A DNA stretch of 64,000 nt from Aldehydirespirator sp965220485 (GCA_965220485.1 OZ244832.1:4030001-4094000), one strand, 5' to 3'. Counted from the first letter of the stretch, positions 18,265-26,942 are shown. Program-made: numbers and translations. Notes: generated from the sequence alone by a model not told the origin.

Positions 18265-18693
18265 ACGCTGAATCTCGCAGGATCCGCTGGTCGCGCCGGC
18301 CGGCGGGTCCTGTCACGGGCGCGCCCTGGCGGCTCAATCGCCGCCATTGCTTGCCCCCGTGCCACCCCCCGGCCTCACTGTTCGCGCCCCTGAACTGTCC
18401 GGAAGCGCGCTCGCCTCAGGCCTCGCGGGCCGCCGCCGAGAAGGTGGATCGCTACTATCGCGAGAACCCCGATGCCGCAGAGACCGACAGACGGTTGAAC
18501 GACGAACTACTCGCACGAGCCCGTCAGGCCCGTGGCGGAGGCGGCTGACTGGTGGTGGCGAAATGTGGCCGCACTGTTCGACGAGTGGGGACATGATCCG
18601 GAGCTCGTAGAGATCCTCGCCGGAATCGCGGACACGTCGACTGACAGGCTCCGTCGGGGCCCTGGGAGTGTTCTGGGCGCGGCGCGACCCGGT
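18265..18693. other. Gene-poor segment inside coxM-flanked insert
   Basis: Only fragmentary reading frames are visible. Around 18430-18600, residues such as EKVDRYYRENPDAAE, DRRLNDELLARARQ and DWWWRNVAALFDEWGHDPELVEIL look like real protein, but in different frames, suggesting a decayed small gene or gene pair. Otherwise nothing is recognised. Confidence 0.4.
18351..18548 (+). pseudogene. Possible remnant of small antitoxin-like ORF
   Basis: This 65-codon frame contains a helical, charged stretch AAEKVDRYYRENPDAAETD and LNDELLARARQARGGG that resembles the tail of a small antitoxin. The first 30 codons look non-coding, and the next frame (18532 onward) carries a plausible continuation (DWWWRNVAALFDEW) that stops making sense by 18680. 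I read it as a degraded small gene inside the insert. The family is not recognised. Confidence 0.25.
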
Positions 18694-20556
18694 CTAGTCG
18701 GCTCGATCGTCGGGCTCGGGGGGCGTACGGGCCCACGTTTGGTTGCGGCTCCTGCGGCCCGCCTGTGTGGCGTGCGCGAGGCCGTGCTCCTCGAGGCGGC
18801 GCAGCCAGTTGAGCACCGCGCCGCGGGTCACTCCCAGGCTGTCCGCTAGTTGGGCGCTCGTCGCTGGACGGTCGGCAAGGAGTTCCAGCACTTGCCGGTG
18901 CCGTCGGGTCAATCGTGTCGTCGCGGCGGCCCTGGCCGCGTCAGCTTGTGCGACCGGCAGCGGCCTCGTGTCCGCGGGGTCCCTCGGATCGGCGGCGGCG
19001 CTCGGCGGGCGCCCGCTGGGCGAGGCGCCTTCGCTGTCGTCACCGAGTGGCCCTGGCGCTGGTGGACGCTCGCGGAGGCGCCAGGCCGCCCAGCGCCTGC
19101 CGCCGGTCCTCTCCAGCAGGCCCCGGCTCCGCAGGTCGGTCAACTCCTGGGTGGCGGTGCCGGCGTCGCACCCGGTGAGCACCCGGTAGCCGCGGTTGTC
19201 GATCTGGCCGTGGCGGCGGGCGTGCGCGAGCCCCAGCCGCTGGCGGTCGTTGAGCCCTTCGGCGTCGAGTGTCGCGAGCCAGGCGACGGCTTCGTTGTCG
19301 AGCACGGTGTGATTGCGGAACACCACCTTGAAGTCCGACAGGGTGTGCTCGATCTCGGGTGGGGAGAGCCCGGCGTCGCGCAGGTACCGGGCCGCGGAGA
19401 TGAGGCCCGTTCCGACGTTCTCGCAGACGGTCCTTCCAGACGTCGGGGCTTGTACGTCTTGGAGGAGTTTGGCCAAGCGGGCGTTGCGGGCGGCTGTCAC
19501 CGGCTCGGTCATGAGCCGGTCGGGGTCGAAGGCGCCGTAGAGGCCGCCAGGACTGGTGATCTCCAGCCGGTCGGGGTACAGCGCCATCATCACCGGCTGG
19601 CCGCGGGCCGACGGGTGGTAGTCGCGGTGCATCAGCGCGTTGACCACCACCTCGCGCACCGCCTCCAACGGGTAGTCCCAGTGGTCTTCGCGTCCCAGGC
19701 CGACCACCACTCCTCGTCGGCGCATGTTGCGGCGCAGCGCGTCCGCGGCCGACTCGAGCATCGCCGGGACGGGCCCCTCGATCGGCTGGCTGTCGAGGTA
19801 GCGGGTGCCGTCGGCCAGCGGAGCCCCGGTCTCGGTGGGGAACGCGACGAACGTCAGGTTGAGCCGGGGCGCGTGCTGCTGGGGGTACCTTCCCAGGGCG
19901 AGCAGCCCGGCCAGGGTCAGGGCCTCCCCCTCGGGGGTGCCGGTTAGCACGCCGAGCAGGCGGAGGCACTCCGTGTCGCCGGCGGTCTGGAAAATGGGGC
20001 CTCGTGTGGTCCGTATGCGATCGAGCAGACGCACCAGCACTGGTTGGTCGAGATCCTCCAGACCGGTGCCGTTCACCGGCTGTTCGTCGTCGGTCGGCTG
20101 GCCCTTGGCGGCGAGCACGGCGTGGTGCTCGTAGGCGGTGAGGCGACGGTCGCCGTCGTGGGTTCGGATGTGGGCGTGCGAAGGATGGCCCGACTCCTTG
20201 ACGAAGCAGGGCTTGGCGTCGGCGTCGATCTCGTCCACAGCGGCCACCACGACGAGGGCTCCGTCGACCTCGCAGAGTCCGATCTCGGGCCGAATCGGCG
20301 GCTGGAGGCTGTCGGAGCACTTCGACGCCAGGGTCGACGCCGTCTGGCGAGCGTCGATTCCCGTAGGAGTGAAGTCCGGCTCGGAGAGCCCCAGGACGAG
20401 CAAACCGCCGGAGCCGTTGGCGAAGGCCGAGACACTCTTCAGCACCGTCGGCGGGAAGCCGCCGCTGCCATCCTTGACTTCGACGTGCTGCAGATCCGTC
20501 CCCGCGGCCCGCAGCGTCGGCAGGACGGCATCGAGTTGTTCTTGGAGGGTGCTCAT
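18694..20556 (-). CDS. Schlafen/AlbA-type ATP-binding regulator with C-terminal wHTH
   Basis: The 620-residue protein opens with an AlbA_2/Schlafen domain (about 1-130: HVEVKDGSGGFPPTVLKSVSAFANGSGG, GLLVLGLSE). A central region with an HATPase_c_4-like fold follows (about 290-400: LEAVREVVVNALMHRDYHP, LEITSPGGL, NARLAKLLQD and ENVGTGL). One or two winged helices lie at the C-terminus (LAHARRHGQIDNRGYRVLTG, and RHRQVLELLADRPATSAQLADSLGVTRGAVLNWLRRLEEHG). Such proteins are usually DNA-binding regulators and are often found on mobile or defence islands. ATG at 20556 is chosen over upstream in-frame codons because the domain starts there. Three CATATCAC repeats lie 82-130 bases upstream. Confidence 0.8.
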   Translation of the reverse strand: MSTLQEQLDAVLPTLRAAGTDLQHVEVKDGSGGFPPTVLKSVSAFANGSGGLLVLGLSEPDFTPTGIDARQTASTLASKCSDSLQPPIRPEIGLCEVDGALVVVAAVDEIDADAKPCFVKESGHPSHAHIRTHDGDRRLTAYEHHAVLAAKGQPTDDEQPVNGTGLEDLDQPVLVRLLDRIRTTRGPIFQTAGDTECLRLLGVLTGTPEGEALTLAGLLALGRYPQQHAPRLNLTFVAFPTETGAPLADGTRYLDSQPIEGPVPAMLESAADALRRNMRRRGVVVGLGREDHWDYPLEAVREVVVNALMHRDYHPSARGQPVMMALYPDRLEITSPGGLYGAFDPDRLMTEPVTAARNARLAKLLQDVQAPTSGRTVCENVGTGLISAARYLRDAGLSPPEIEHTLSDFKVVFRNHTVLDNEAVAWLATLDAEGLNDRQRLGLAHARRHGQIDNRGYRVLTGCDAGTATQELTDLRSRGLLERTGGRRWAAWRLRERPPAPGPLGDDSEGASPSGRPPSAAADPRDPADTRPLPVAQADAARAAATTRLTRRHRQVLELLADRPATSAQLADSLGVTRGAVLNWLRRLEEHGLAHATQAGRRSRNQTWARTPPEPDDRAD

Positions 20557-20637
20557 CCTCGTGTCGCTCCTCTCGACGGGTTGCCGACCACCAGGCAACC
20601 GGCCCACTCTTGTGTCTCGGAACCGGCCGCGGGACAT

Positions 20638-20717
20638 CATATCACAGGCGCCACCCCTCATATCACTGCTATGAGGAACATATCACTGCCAAGATCATCG
20701 GCAGGCGTTCATAGCAC
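20638..20717 (-). promoter_or_regulatory. Phased CATATCAC repeats, candidate operator of the AlbA-type regulator
   Basis: CATATCAC occurs at 20638-20645, 20659-20666 and 20679-20686, at 20-21 base spacing (two helical turns). A degenerate CATAGCAC is at 20710-20717. The block is AT-richer than its surroundings and lies upstream of the minus-strand regulator start at 20556. This looks like an autoregulatory binding site, but no binding is demonstrated. Confidence 0.55.
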
Positions 20718-20723
20718 AGAAGT

Positions 20724-20849
20724 GACGCGGCCGCGGTGGCTGCCGACGGGCTCGAGCCCCCCGACGACCTCAACGCCGACGCCGACTACCGCAGCCACCT
20801 GTCCAGGGTGCTCACCGAGCGGGCCCTCAACGCCGCCGGCGTCGCCTAG
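20724..20849 (+). repeat. Right copy of duplicated coxM 3' end
   Basis: It contains the last 42 codons of a coxM-like gene including its TAG, with no start and no upstream gene body. It aligns to 18139-18264 at about 94% identity. Downstream, 20885-20905 holds a perfect 7-bp inverted repeat GGACAAC/GTTGTCC. Confidence 0.9.
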
Positions 20850-20958
20850 ATCCGGCTGGCTCGCGCCGGCTCCAGCACTAGGTGGGACAACCGGGGACGT
20901 TGTCCGTGGGCGCGGGGGTTGATGGGTCCGCTATGTCAAGTTTCCGGGGAGTCCGTCG

Positions 20959-21848
20959 GTGAAGCGTCCACCTTGGCCTTCTGGAGAGTCCGCTGACTTC
21001 GGGGAGGTGGTGACGCTCAACCTTGGCCATCCCTTCCCTGCCAAGCATCCCATCCAGGCCCGGGCCCTCGAGCCTTGGGCAGCGGAGGTCAAGCGGGTAA
21101 CTCAGGGCACCGTGACCATCGAGTTCTTCGCCGGCGGCGCGCTCGGCCCGGCTCCCCAGACCTACGAGAACGCGGTCTCGGGCGCCGTTGATATCGGATG
21201 GGCGCTCCAAGGCTATACGCCTGGTCGGTTCCGGTAACCGATGTGATCGAGATGCCCTTTATGTTCAATTCGGCGGGGCAGGCAACCGATGTTCTATGGA
21301 CGTTGTACGAGGAATTCGAAGCCTTCAGGGACGAATATTCGGACGTCAAGTTGCTGGGGATGTGGGTGCACGACGTGGGCGACATGTGGCTTGCCGGGGG
21401 GACGGTGGAGGAGATCAGCGACCTCGAGGGTCTGACCATACGAGCGCCCAGCCCCGTCCAGAACTTGGTGATCTCCGCTCTAGGGGGCAATCCGATAGGG
21501 CTTCCCGCCTCCGATCTATATGACGCCCTCGAGCGTGGAGTGATCGACGGGTTGTTCATCGCCAACTCCGGCTTGGTCAGCTTCAATCTCTTCGATGTGA
21601 TCGCCAGCTGTGTGCAGTGCAATTGCTACGTGGCGGCGCAGTTTCTAGCCATGAACCTCGACAGATGGAACAGCCTGTCGGAGGCGCAGCGGTCTGCCAT
21701 AGACAGCGTGTCAGGTCGGGTGCTCTCCCAGAAGGCGGCCTCGGTGTACGATGCTGCTTCCGAGTCCGCCGCCCAGCGGCTGGATGAGGCGGGTATCTTG
21801 AAGATCCGTTTGGAGGAGAAGGAGCCTCGTCCTTCACTTCTGCTGTGA
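20959..21848 (+). pseudogene. TRAP transporter substrate-binding protein (DctP family), frameshifted
   Basis: Two overlapping frames encode one DctP-type periplasmic binding protein. The first (to 21237) gives LNLGHPFPAKHPIQA and FFAGGALGPAPQTYENAVSGAVDIGWALQGYTPGRF. The second (from about 21230) continues PVTDVIEMPFMFNSAGQATDV, DVGDMWLAGG, LEGLTIRAPSP and LYDALERGVIDGLF. A single missing C in GGTTCCGGTAACC (21231-21232) explains the shift. There is no signal peptide, and the C-terminus is cut short (EEKEPRPSLLL). No TRAP permease genes are nearby. Together these indicate an imported and decayed gene. Confidence 0.8.
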
Positions 21849-21856
21849 TAATCACA
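21844..21856. repeat. 13-bp palindrome between convergent genes
   Basis: TGTGATAATCACA is a perfect odd palindrome covering the stop of the frameshifted TRAP protein. It resembles a compact CRP/FNR-like half-site pair, but it is equally consistent with a short terminator stem. No function can be assigned. Confidence 0.35.
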
Positions 21857-21895
21857 TAACCTAACATTGGGTTCCTCTCTTTCTCTCTTCTTGGT

Positions 21896-23650
21896 TCATC
21901 GGGAGACCGGCAGAGCGTCCACCTGCACGGTCACCACGTCTATACCGTAGTACTTGCGATGCCGGACTGAAGATGCATAATGCCTCAGGAGGCGAAAAGA
22001 AATCTCGTTCTCATCCGGGGAGTCCGAATGTTCGACCAGATAGGCTAGGCGGTCTTCGATGTTAACTTCACCGCCCATCGCCATGAACTCCATGTTCATC
22101 GTCCTGGGACTGCCGAGCACTGTGACAACCAGGCGCGGAGGGGTATCGCCTTCGTAGTCGTCACCCAATGGCAGCATGCTGGAAAGCGTCTCCTCACCCG
22201 CCGCACTCAGGCGCTCGATGGAGGCACTGCTCCATCCCATACCGGAGGCGAGTTGGCGGAGGAAGAGGTCTATTCCGGGAAGGGCGGAGATGTCGAGTTC
22301 ACTCTCCAGGCGCTTGCGTCGGCGGCTGGCGATCTCCATGAACGCGGTCATGATCACAACGGCCAGAACGCCGCTTACCAAGCCGTTTCCCAGCACCACA
22401 CCCCACGTTCCTCCCAGCACGTCTTCAAAGAGATTGTCGCTTTCCAGCCCCGCTCCGATCGCCAGCGAGGCTCCGACCATCAGAGCCTTCCGATGATCTA
22501 GTCCGTCCTGGACCACCGTTCGCATGCCTTCCACGAAGAGCAGGCCCATGATGATCAAGAGGATCGCCCCCATTACGGAGCCGGGAATGGTGAGCATGAC
22601 GGCCAGGGTCTTGGGGAATATAGCCACCAAGATCAACATGGCACCGATGACAGACCCCACGAGCCGGGCGGCGACACCGGTAAGATTGATCAGAGAAATA
22701 CATGAAGACGTGTAGATAACCGGAGGCGGTGTCCCCGCTATCCCGGACAGCAGCATTCCTATACCGCCGACGTTTAGAGTGCCCTGGACTATGCGAAAGT
22801 CGGTGGCATGCGGTCTACGCCGGGAAACCTCTTGGATGACCGCTCCATCACTGCTGAATTTGACGCCGACGACCAGACTAACGATCAAGAATATGGGTAA
22901 GATCCCCCAGAATTCCGTCCCAGGTGTCAGATCGAATCCAGGCCATGCGCCCAGTTCTGGGGTGTCGAACCACGGAGCATCCAACACCGGCCGAAAGTCG
23001 TAGAGTCCGAGAAGTATGGCGATTCCGCATCCTGCCGCGATCGAGATGGGGATCGCCCACAGACGCCAGACCTCCGCGGCTCGCAAAGTCAGACCAAGGA
23101 AGATGATGAACGCCGTGCCTCCGGCTGCTACTCCCGCTCCCGGCCGGATTCCGTCGGGTACATCAGTCAACCTGGCGATGGCAATCGGGATGACAGTGAC
23201 CGCTATCAACATAAGCGCGGTACCGGTCACTACCGGAGTGACAATCCGTCGCATTCTCGGCAGCCAGGTGGCCATCACGAACTGGAGCACAGAGGAAACG
23301 ACTATGAGGCTCGCCAGTGTGGATGGTCCTCCTTCAGTCAATGCTTGAACACACACCGCGATGAAGGGGCTGCCGGCACCCATCATGAGGATGTGTCCCG
23401 CTCCCAGCCTCCCTAGACGGGCGGCTTGAAGCGCGGTGGAGATTCCACTGATTAGCAGGGCTGCAAACACGGCCCAAGAGAGATAGTTCTCGCCCTGGCC
23501 CGCCCCTAAGACGATAACGGTCGTTACCATTACCGTGTTGGAGAGCATGATCATGGTCCCCTGAACAGCTACTCCGAGGGTCAGCAGGAGAGGGGGTCGT
23601 TCTTCTGCCTGGTATCGAATGTATTCATTAACTCGCATAGTTGATCGCAT
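21896..23650 (-). CDS. NCS2-family xanthine/uracil-type permease with long C-terminal domain
   Basis: The protein has 584 residues. The first ~440 form a nucleobase-cation-symport-2 permease with about 12-14 helices: LTLGVAVQGTMIMLSNTVMV at the start, GAGSPFIAV, and the substrate-site region with PPPVIYTSSCISLINLTGV and GAILLIIMGLLFVEG. An unusual cytosolic extension of about 130 residues follows (LPGIDLFLRQLASGMGWSSASIERLSAAGEETLSSML, LVVTVLGSP, FRLLRHYASSVRHRKYYGIDVVTVQ), weakly recalling an ATPase/anti-sigma-like fold. The next in-frame start is ATG 23638. Base composition here is visibly less GC-rich than the neighbours, suggesting transfer. The substrate (purine or pyrimidine) is unknown. 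Confidence 0.8.
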   Translation of the reverse strand: MRSTMRVNEYIRYQAEERPPLLLTLGVAVQGTMIMLSNTVMVTTVIVLGAGQGENYLSWAVFAALLISGISTALQAARLGRLGAGHILMMGAGSPFIAVCVQALTEGGPSTLASLIVVSSVLQFVMATWLPRMRRIVTPVVTGTALMLIAVTVIPIAIARLTDVPDGIRPGAGVAAGGTAFIIFLGLTLRAAEVWRLWAIPISIAAGCGIAILLGLYDFRPVLDAPWFDTPELGAWPGFDLTPGTEFWGILPIFLIVSLVVGVKFSSDGAVIQEVSRRRPHATDFRIVQGTLNVGGIGMLLSGIAGTPPPVIYTSSCISLINLTGVAARLVGSVIGAMLILVAIFPKTLAVMLTIPGSVMGAILLIIMGLLFVEGMRTVVQDGLDHRKALMVGASLAIGAGLESDNLFEDVLGGTWGVVLGNGLVSGVLAVVIMTAFMEIASRRRKRLESELDISALPGIDLFLRQLASGMGWSSASIERLSAAGEETLSSMLPLGDDYEGDTPPRLVVTVLGSPRTMNMEFMAMGGEVNIEDRLAYLVEHSDSPDENEISFRLLRHYASSVRHRKYYGIDVVTVQVDALPVSR

Positions 23651-23814
23651 TGATCCGCGACGAACTGTAGCCTAACGAGATCTGCAGGTGCCCCCGCTGC
23701 ACCCCGCGACCGCAATGCTGATCCACATCCAAGCCGTGTGAAGCTTTGCGTAAGGGGAGCGGCCCTGGCACGATCCGACACTAGGGCGATGCCGGCGGAG
23801 CAAGTCCGCTGCAC

Positions 23815-23838
23815 GCAATGCATGGTACAATACATTGC
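23815..23838 (+). promoter_or_regulatory. Palindromic operator and -10 box of vapBC-type operon
   Basis: The 24-base near-palindrome has arms GCAATG (23815-23820) and CATTGC (23833-23838), matching at 20 of 24 positions around a central GTAC. It ends exactly at the antitoxin ATG. TACAAT at 23826-23831 is a good -10 box, placing transcription start at or next to the ATG (leaderless). A ribbon-helix-helix antitoxin would repress by binding here; that part is inferred. Confidence 0.65.
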
Positions 23839-24066
23839 ATGAAGCAGACCACGGTGTACCTGCCGAATGAGCTCAAGAACCGGCTCGAGCAGGCAGCCCG
23901 TCAAGAGCGCCGAACGGAGGCCTCCATCGTTCGGGAAGCTCTCGACGAGGCGCTGAAGCTCAGGGACGTCGCTCCTACGGCGCCTCTGTTCTCAGAAGGG
24001 TGGGGCGATCCGACCCTGGCCGAGCGTGTGGACGACCTCCTGGCCGAGACGGGCTTCGGGGGGTGA
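23839..24066 (+). CDS. Ribbon-helix-helix antitoxin (VapB/CopG type)
   Basis: This 75-residue antitoxin begins KQTTVYLPNELKNRLEQAARQE, a classical RHH beta-strand and helix, then RTEASIVREALDEAL. The C-terminal part (FSEGWGDPTLAERVDDLLAETGF) is the usual toxin-binding tail. Its stop overlaps the GTG start of the PIN toxin by four bases, so the two are co-translated. It is probably transcribed without a leader from the palindromic promoter. Position next to a truncated dehydrogenase suggests arrival by transfer. Confidence 0.88.
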   Translation: MKQTTVYLPNELKNRLEQAARQERRTEASIVREALDEALKLRDVAPTAPLFSEGWGDPTLAERVDDLLAETGFGG

Positions 24067-24482
24067 TCGTCGACACCAGCCTGCTGCTGGCCGCGTTCGT
24101 GCCGGACCAGCGGATGCACGCGGCCTGTGCCCGGGCTCTGGCGTCGGCCCGGCCGAGGGTGGTGTCGCCGCTGGTGCTCGCGGAACTGGACTACCTCACA
24201 GCGCGGCTGGCCGGGGTCGACGCCGAGTTGACGGTGCTCTCAGAGCTGTGCTCGGGCGCGTACGAGCTGGCGACGTTCGGTCTCGACGACCTGGCCCGGG
24301 CGCGGGAGGTGGTGGAGCGCTACCGTGACCTGCCGTTGGGCCTGACCGACGCCTCGCTCGTCGTGCTCGCAGACCGCTACGGGACCGACGCCATCGGATC
24401 GCTCGACGAGAGGCACTTCCGCGTCGTGCAGTCGCTCAGCGGCCGTCCGTTCCGAGTCCTGCCTGCGGATGCCGGCATCTGA
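24063..24482 (+). CDS. PIN-domain ribonuclease toxin (VapC type)
   Basis: This 139-residue PIN-domain protein has the first acidic residue in MIVDTSLLLAAF, the second in VLAELDYLT (Glu), the third in LTDASLVVLAD and the fourth in IGSLDERHF. VapC toxins cleave tRNA or rRNA and are held inactive by the cognate antitoxin. The GTG start overlaps the antitoxin stop. It lies tail-to-tail with a dehydrogenase that is truncated 45 bases away. Confidence 0.88.
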   Translation: MIVDTSLLLAAFVPDQRMHAACARALASARPRVVSPLVLAELDYLTARLAGVDAELTVLSELCSGAYELATFGLDDLARAREVVERYRDLPLGLTDASLVVLADRYGTDAIGSLDERHFRVVQSLSGRPFRVLPADAGI

Positions 24483-24526
24483 GCAGGCACACAGTCGCCG
24501 CTCCAAGCGATCCGAGATTGAAGCTA

Positions 24527-25075
24527 TCAAAATCGCTTGCGCGCGGTAGCCAACTGCACCGCGTAGAGCGACACCCCGCCGGTTCCCTGCGTGACCACCA
24601 CGTCCTCGGGCTTGACGTCGCCTGCGCGTAGGGCGCTCCAAGCAGTGACACCGGCACAAACGAGCGTGGCCGCCTCGCCGTCGCTGAAGTGGGCCGGCGC
24701 GGCGACCAGGGCGTTCGCCGGGTACACCATGTGCTGCTGGAGCCATCCGTCGCCGGTGTCGCCCGGCGTGACTCGCAACTTCTCCCGGGTCAGGACTCCG
24801 TCGAGCCACAGCGGGTGGAAGGCACCCACCACCCGGTCGCCTACGGCCACGTCCCGCACGTCGGATGCCACCGCCACCACCTCGCCGCAGCCGTCGGTCA
24901 TCGGAACTCGGGGCCAGGGACCTCGGATCAAACCCATCAGGTTGACCAGGTCGTGGTAGTTCAGGCTTGATGCCCGCACGGCCACCACGGCCTGGCCGGG
25001 GCCGGGCTCGGGCACGGGCCTGCTCTCGGGCCGGGGCGCCTCCCCCGGCCCATCCATGACCATGGCAATGCTCAT
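24527..25075 (-). pseudogene. Zinc-type alcohol dehydrogenase/quinone oxidoreductase, 3'-truncated
   Basis: The 182 codons encode the N-terminal GroES-like half of a medium-chain dehydrogenase: SSLNYHDLVNLMG, MTDGCGEVVAVASDV, VGDRVVGAF, AATLVCAGVTAWSAL and the start of the nucleotide loop TQGTGGVSLYAVQLA. The frame then stops after ARKRF, although the family normally continues for another 150 residues. No downstream homology is visible before the VapC stop. The gene has lost its cofactor-binding domain, probably when the VapBC pair arrived. Confidence 0.8.
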
Positions 25076-25254
25076 GACGTGAGCTGCTCCGCCGGTCGCT
25101 GTCGGCTGACGGCTGCGCTCAACCGCACGATCATCCGCAGCAGGCTAGACGCAGCCCTGGAACCGCGATCGAATTGCCCCAATAACGCTCGGCCGGAGTG
25201 GTGGGGCGTGGACGCGATAGTGCGATCGGGCGGGGCGCGGGCAACACTGGCGGC

Positions 25255-26835
25255 ATGTCTCGACTTCCTTCTGCCGTCACCCGCACCTCGGTGGCGGGGA
25301 TGGTCTCCACCGTCGATCACCTGGCCACCGGCGTGGGGGTGGACCTGCTGCGAAGGGGCGGGTCGGCCGCGGACGCGGCGGTGGGCGCCAACGCGGTGCT
25401 GGCGGTGACCTCGCCCCACATGTGCGGGCCCGGCGGAGACGTGTGGGCGCTGGTTCACGACGGGGGCAGCGAACCGCCGGCTGCGCTCGACAGCGCCGGG
25501 TTCGCAGGGTCGGGCGCCGACCCCGACCGGCTGCGGGCGCAGGGCTGCGACGAGATGCCTCTGCACGGCGATGTTGCCTCCGTCACCGTGCCCGGAGCGG
25601 TGGACGGCTGGCTGACCCTGCACTCCCGCTACGGGCGGCTGCCGCTGGCCGACGTGCTGGCCGAAGCTATCCGCGTGGCCGACGAGGGGTTCGCGGCCTC
25701 GCCCCTGCTGGCCGAGCGGGCCGGCGAGGTGGCCGGCGTGGAGGGCAACACCGACATTCCGTCCGGTCTGCGGGCCGGAGCGGTGTTGCGACGCCCAGGC
25801 ACCGCCCGAGCGTTCAGGGCCGTTGTCGAGCAGGGTCGCGACGGCTTCTACGGCGGCGAGTTCGGCGAGAGCCTGATCGCGCTCGGTGCGGGCGAGCACA
25901 CCGAGGCCGACCTGGCCCGTCCCGTTGCCCGCTGGGTGGAGCCGGTGCGGGCCGAGGCGTTCGGTCACATGCTGTGGACGGTGCCGCCCACGTCTCAGGG
26001 CTACCTCACTCTGGCCGGAGCCTGGATCGCCGATGGGCTTGATCTGGGAGATGCCGACGACGGCCGGTGGGCCCACCTGCTCATCGAAGCGGCCTCCCAA
26101 GCCGCCCACGACCGTGTCCAAGTGCTGTACGACGGTGCCGACGGCCAGGCGCTGGTCGACCCGGCCCGGCTCGGCCCCCGGCGCGACGCCATAGACCCGG
26201 ACAGGGCCGGAAACGTGGCCGCCCCCGCGGCGGCGGGCGACACCACCTACCTGTGCGCGGTTGACGGCGAAGGCATGGGCGTGTCGCTGATCAACTCCAA
26301 CGCCAACGGCTTCGGTGCCCTGCTGGTGGCCGGTGGAACGGGGATCTTCCTGCACGACCGGGGCCTCGGCTTCAACCTGGTGCCCGGCCATCCGGCGGAG
26401 TACCGGCCGGGCCGCCGCCCACCCCACACCCTCTCCCCGGCGCTGGTCACCAATCCCGACGGCACGCTGCGCCAGGTGCTGGGAACGATGGGAGGCGACT
26501 CCCAGCCCCAGATCCTCCTGCAACTGCTGTCCCGCACCCTGAGGCTCGGCCAGTCGCCCGGCGCGGCCATACGCGCCCCCCGCTGGGTGCTCGGACCCGA
26601 CGACAACGACGCCGGCTTCGCCACGTGGCGCCCCGGCCAGGGCCGCCGGGTGCTCATCGAGGATGCCGCCACCGGCTGGCACGAGTCACTAGCAGCTCGC
26701 GGCCACACCACCACCCTGCGCGAGGAGACACCCCACACCTTCGGCCACGCCCACCTGATCGAGGTCACCGCCCACGGCACCCTCGCCGGAGCCGCCGACC
26801 CCAGAGCCGCAATAGGAGTAGCCGCCGGCCTCTAG
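25255..26835 (+). CDS. ggt: Gamma-glutamyltransferase family protein
   Basis: This 526-residue N-terminal nucleophile hydrolase is made as a precursor that self-cleaves before a Thr. The expected site is GDTTYLCAVD with Thr about residue 330. Supporting segments are GGSAADAAVGANAVLAVTSPHMCGPGGD near the N-terminus, VPGAVDGWLTLHSRYG, MGVSLINSNANGFG and SPALVTNPDG. It hydrolyses or transfers gamma-glutamyl groups from glutathione-like peptides. No signal peptide is evident, so it may be cytoplasmic like several actinobacterial homologues. A peptide ABC transporter lies downstream. Confidence 0.88.
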   Translation: MSRLPSAVTRTSVAGMVSTVDHLATGVGVDLLRRGGSAADAAVGANAVLAVTSPHMCGPGGDVWALVHDGGSEPPAALDSAGFAGSGADPDRLRAQGCDEMPLHGDVASVTVPGAVDGWLTLHSRYGRLPLADVLAEAIRVADEGFAASPLLAERAGEVAGVEGNTDIPSGLRAGAVLRRPGTARAFRAVVEQGRDGFYGGEFGESLIALGAGEHTEADLARPVARWVEPVRAEAFGHMLWTVPPTSQGYLTLAGAWIADGLDLGDADDGRWAHLLIEAASQAAHDRVQVLYDGADGQALVDPARLGPRRDAIDPDRAGNVAAPAAAGDTTYLCAVDGEGMGVSLINSNANGFGALLVAGGTGIFLHDRGLGFNLVPGHPAEYRPGRRPPHTLSPALVTNPDGTLRQVLGTMGGDSQPQILLQLLSRTLRLGQSPGAAIRAPRWVLGPDDNDAGFATWRPGQGRRVLIEDAATGWHESLAARGHTTTLREETPHTFGHAHLIEVTAHGTLAGAADPRAAIGVAAGL

Positions 26836-26942
26836 TGCGGTGTCCACAAACGTTTGTAGGTTTGAGCTTGCCCGTGACCGCTGTAATCACAGGCCAAACG
26901 AGAACAACCGACGCGCGCGAAGGTTACTGGACACCGCACTAG
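26832..26942. mobile_element. 111-bp MITE-like element with 15-bp perfect terminal inverted repeats
   Basis: CTAGTGCGGTGTCCA (26832-26846) is matched by its exact reverse complement at 26928-26942. CTAG at both ends may be the target duplication, leaving 11-bp inverted ends. Just inside the left end is the perfect palindrome ACAAACGTTTGT (26846-26857). The element supplies the stop codon region of the gamma-glutamyltransferase. No transposase is encoded. Confidence 0.8.

Noticed and set aside
21844..21856. CRP-type regulatory site TGTGATAATCACA
   Set aside because: Spacing between half-sites is too short for CRP and it overlaps a stop between convergent genes.
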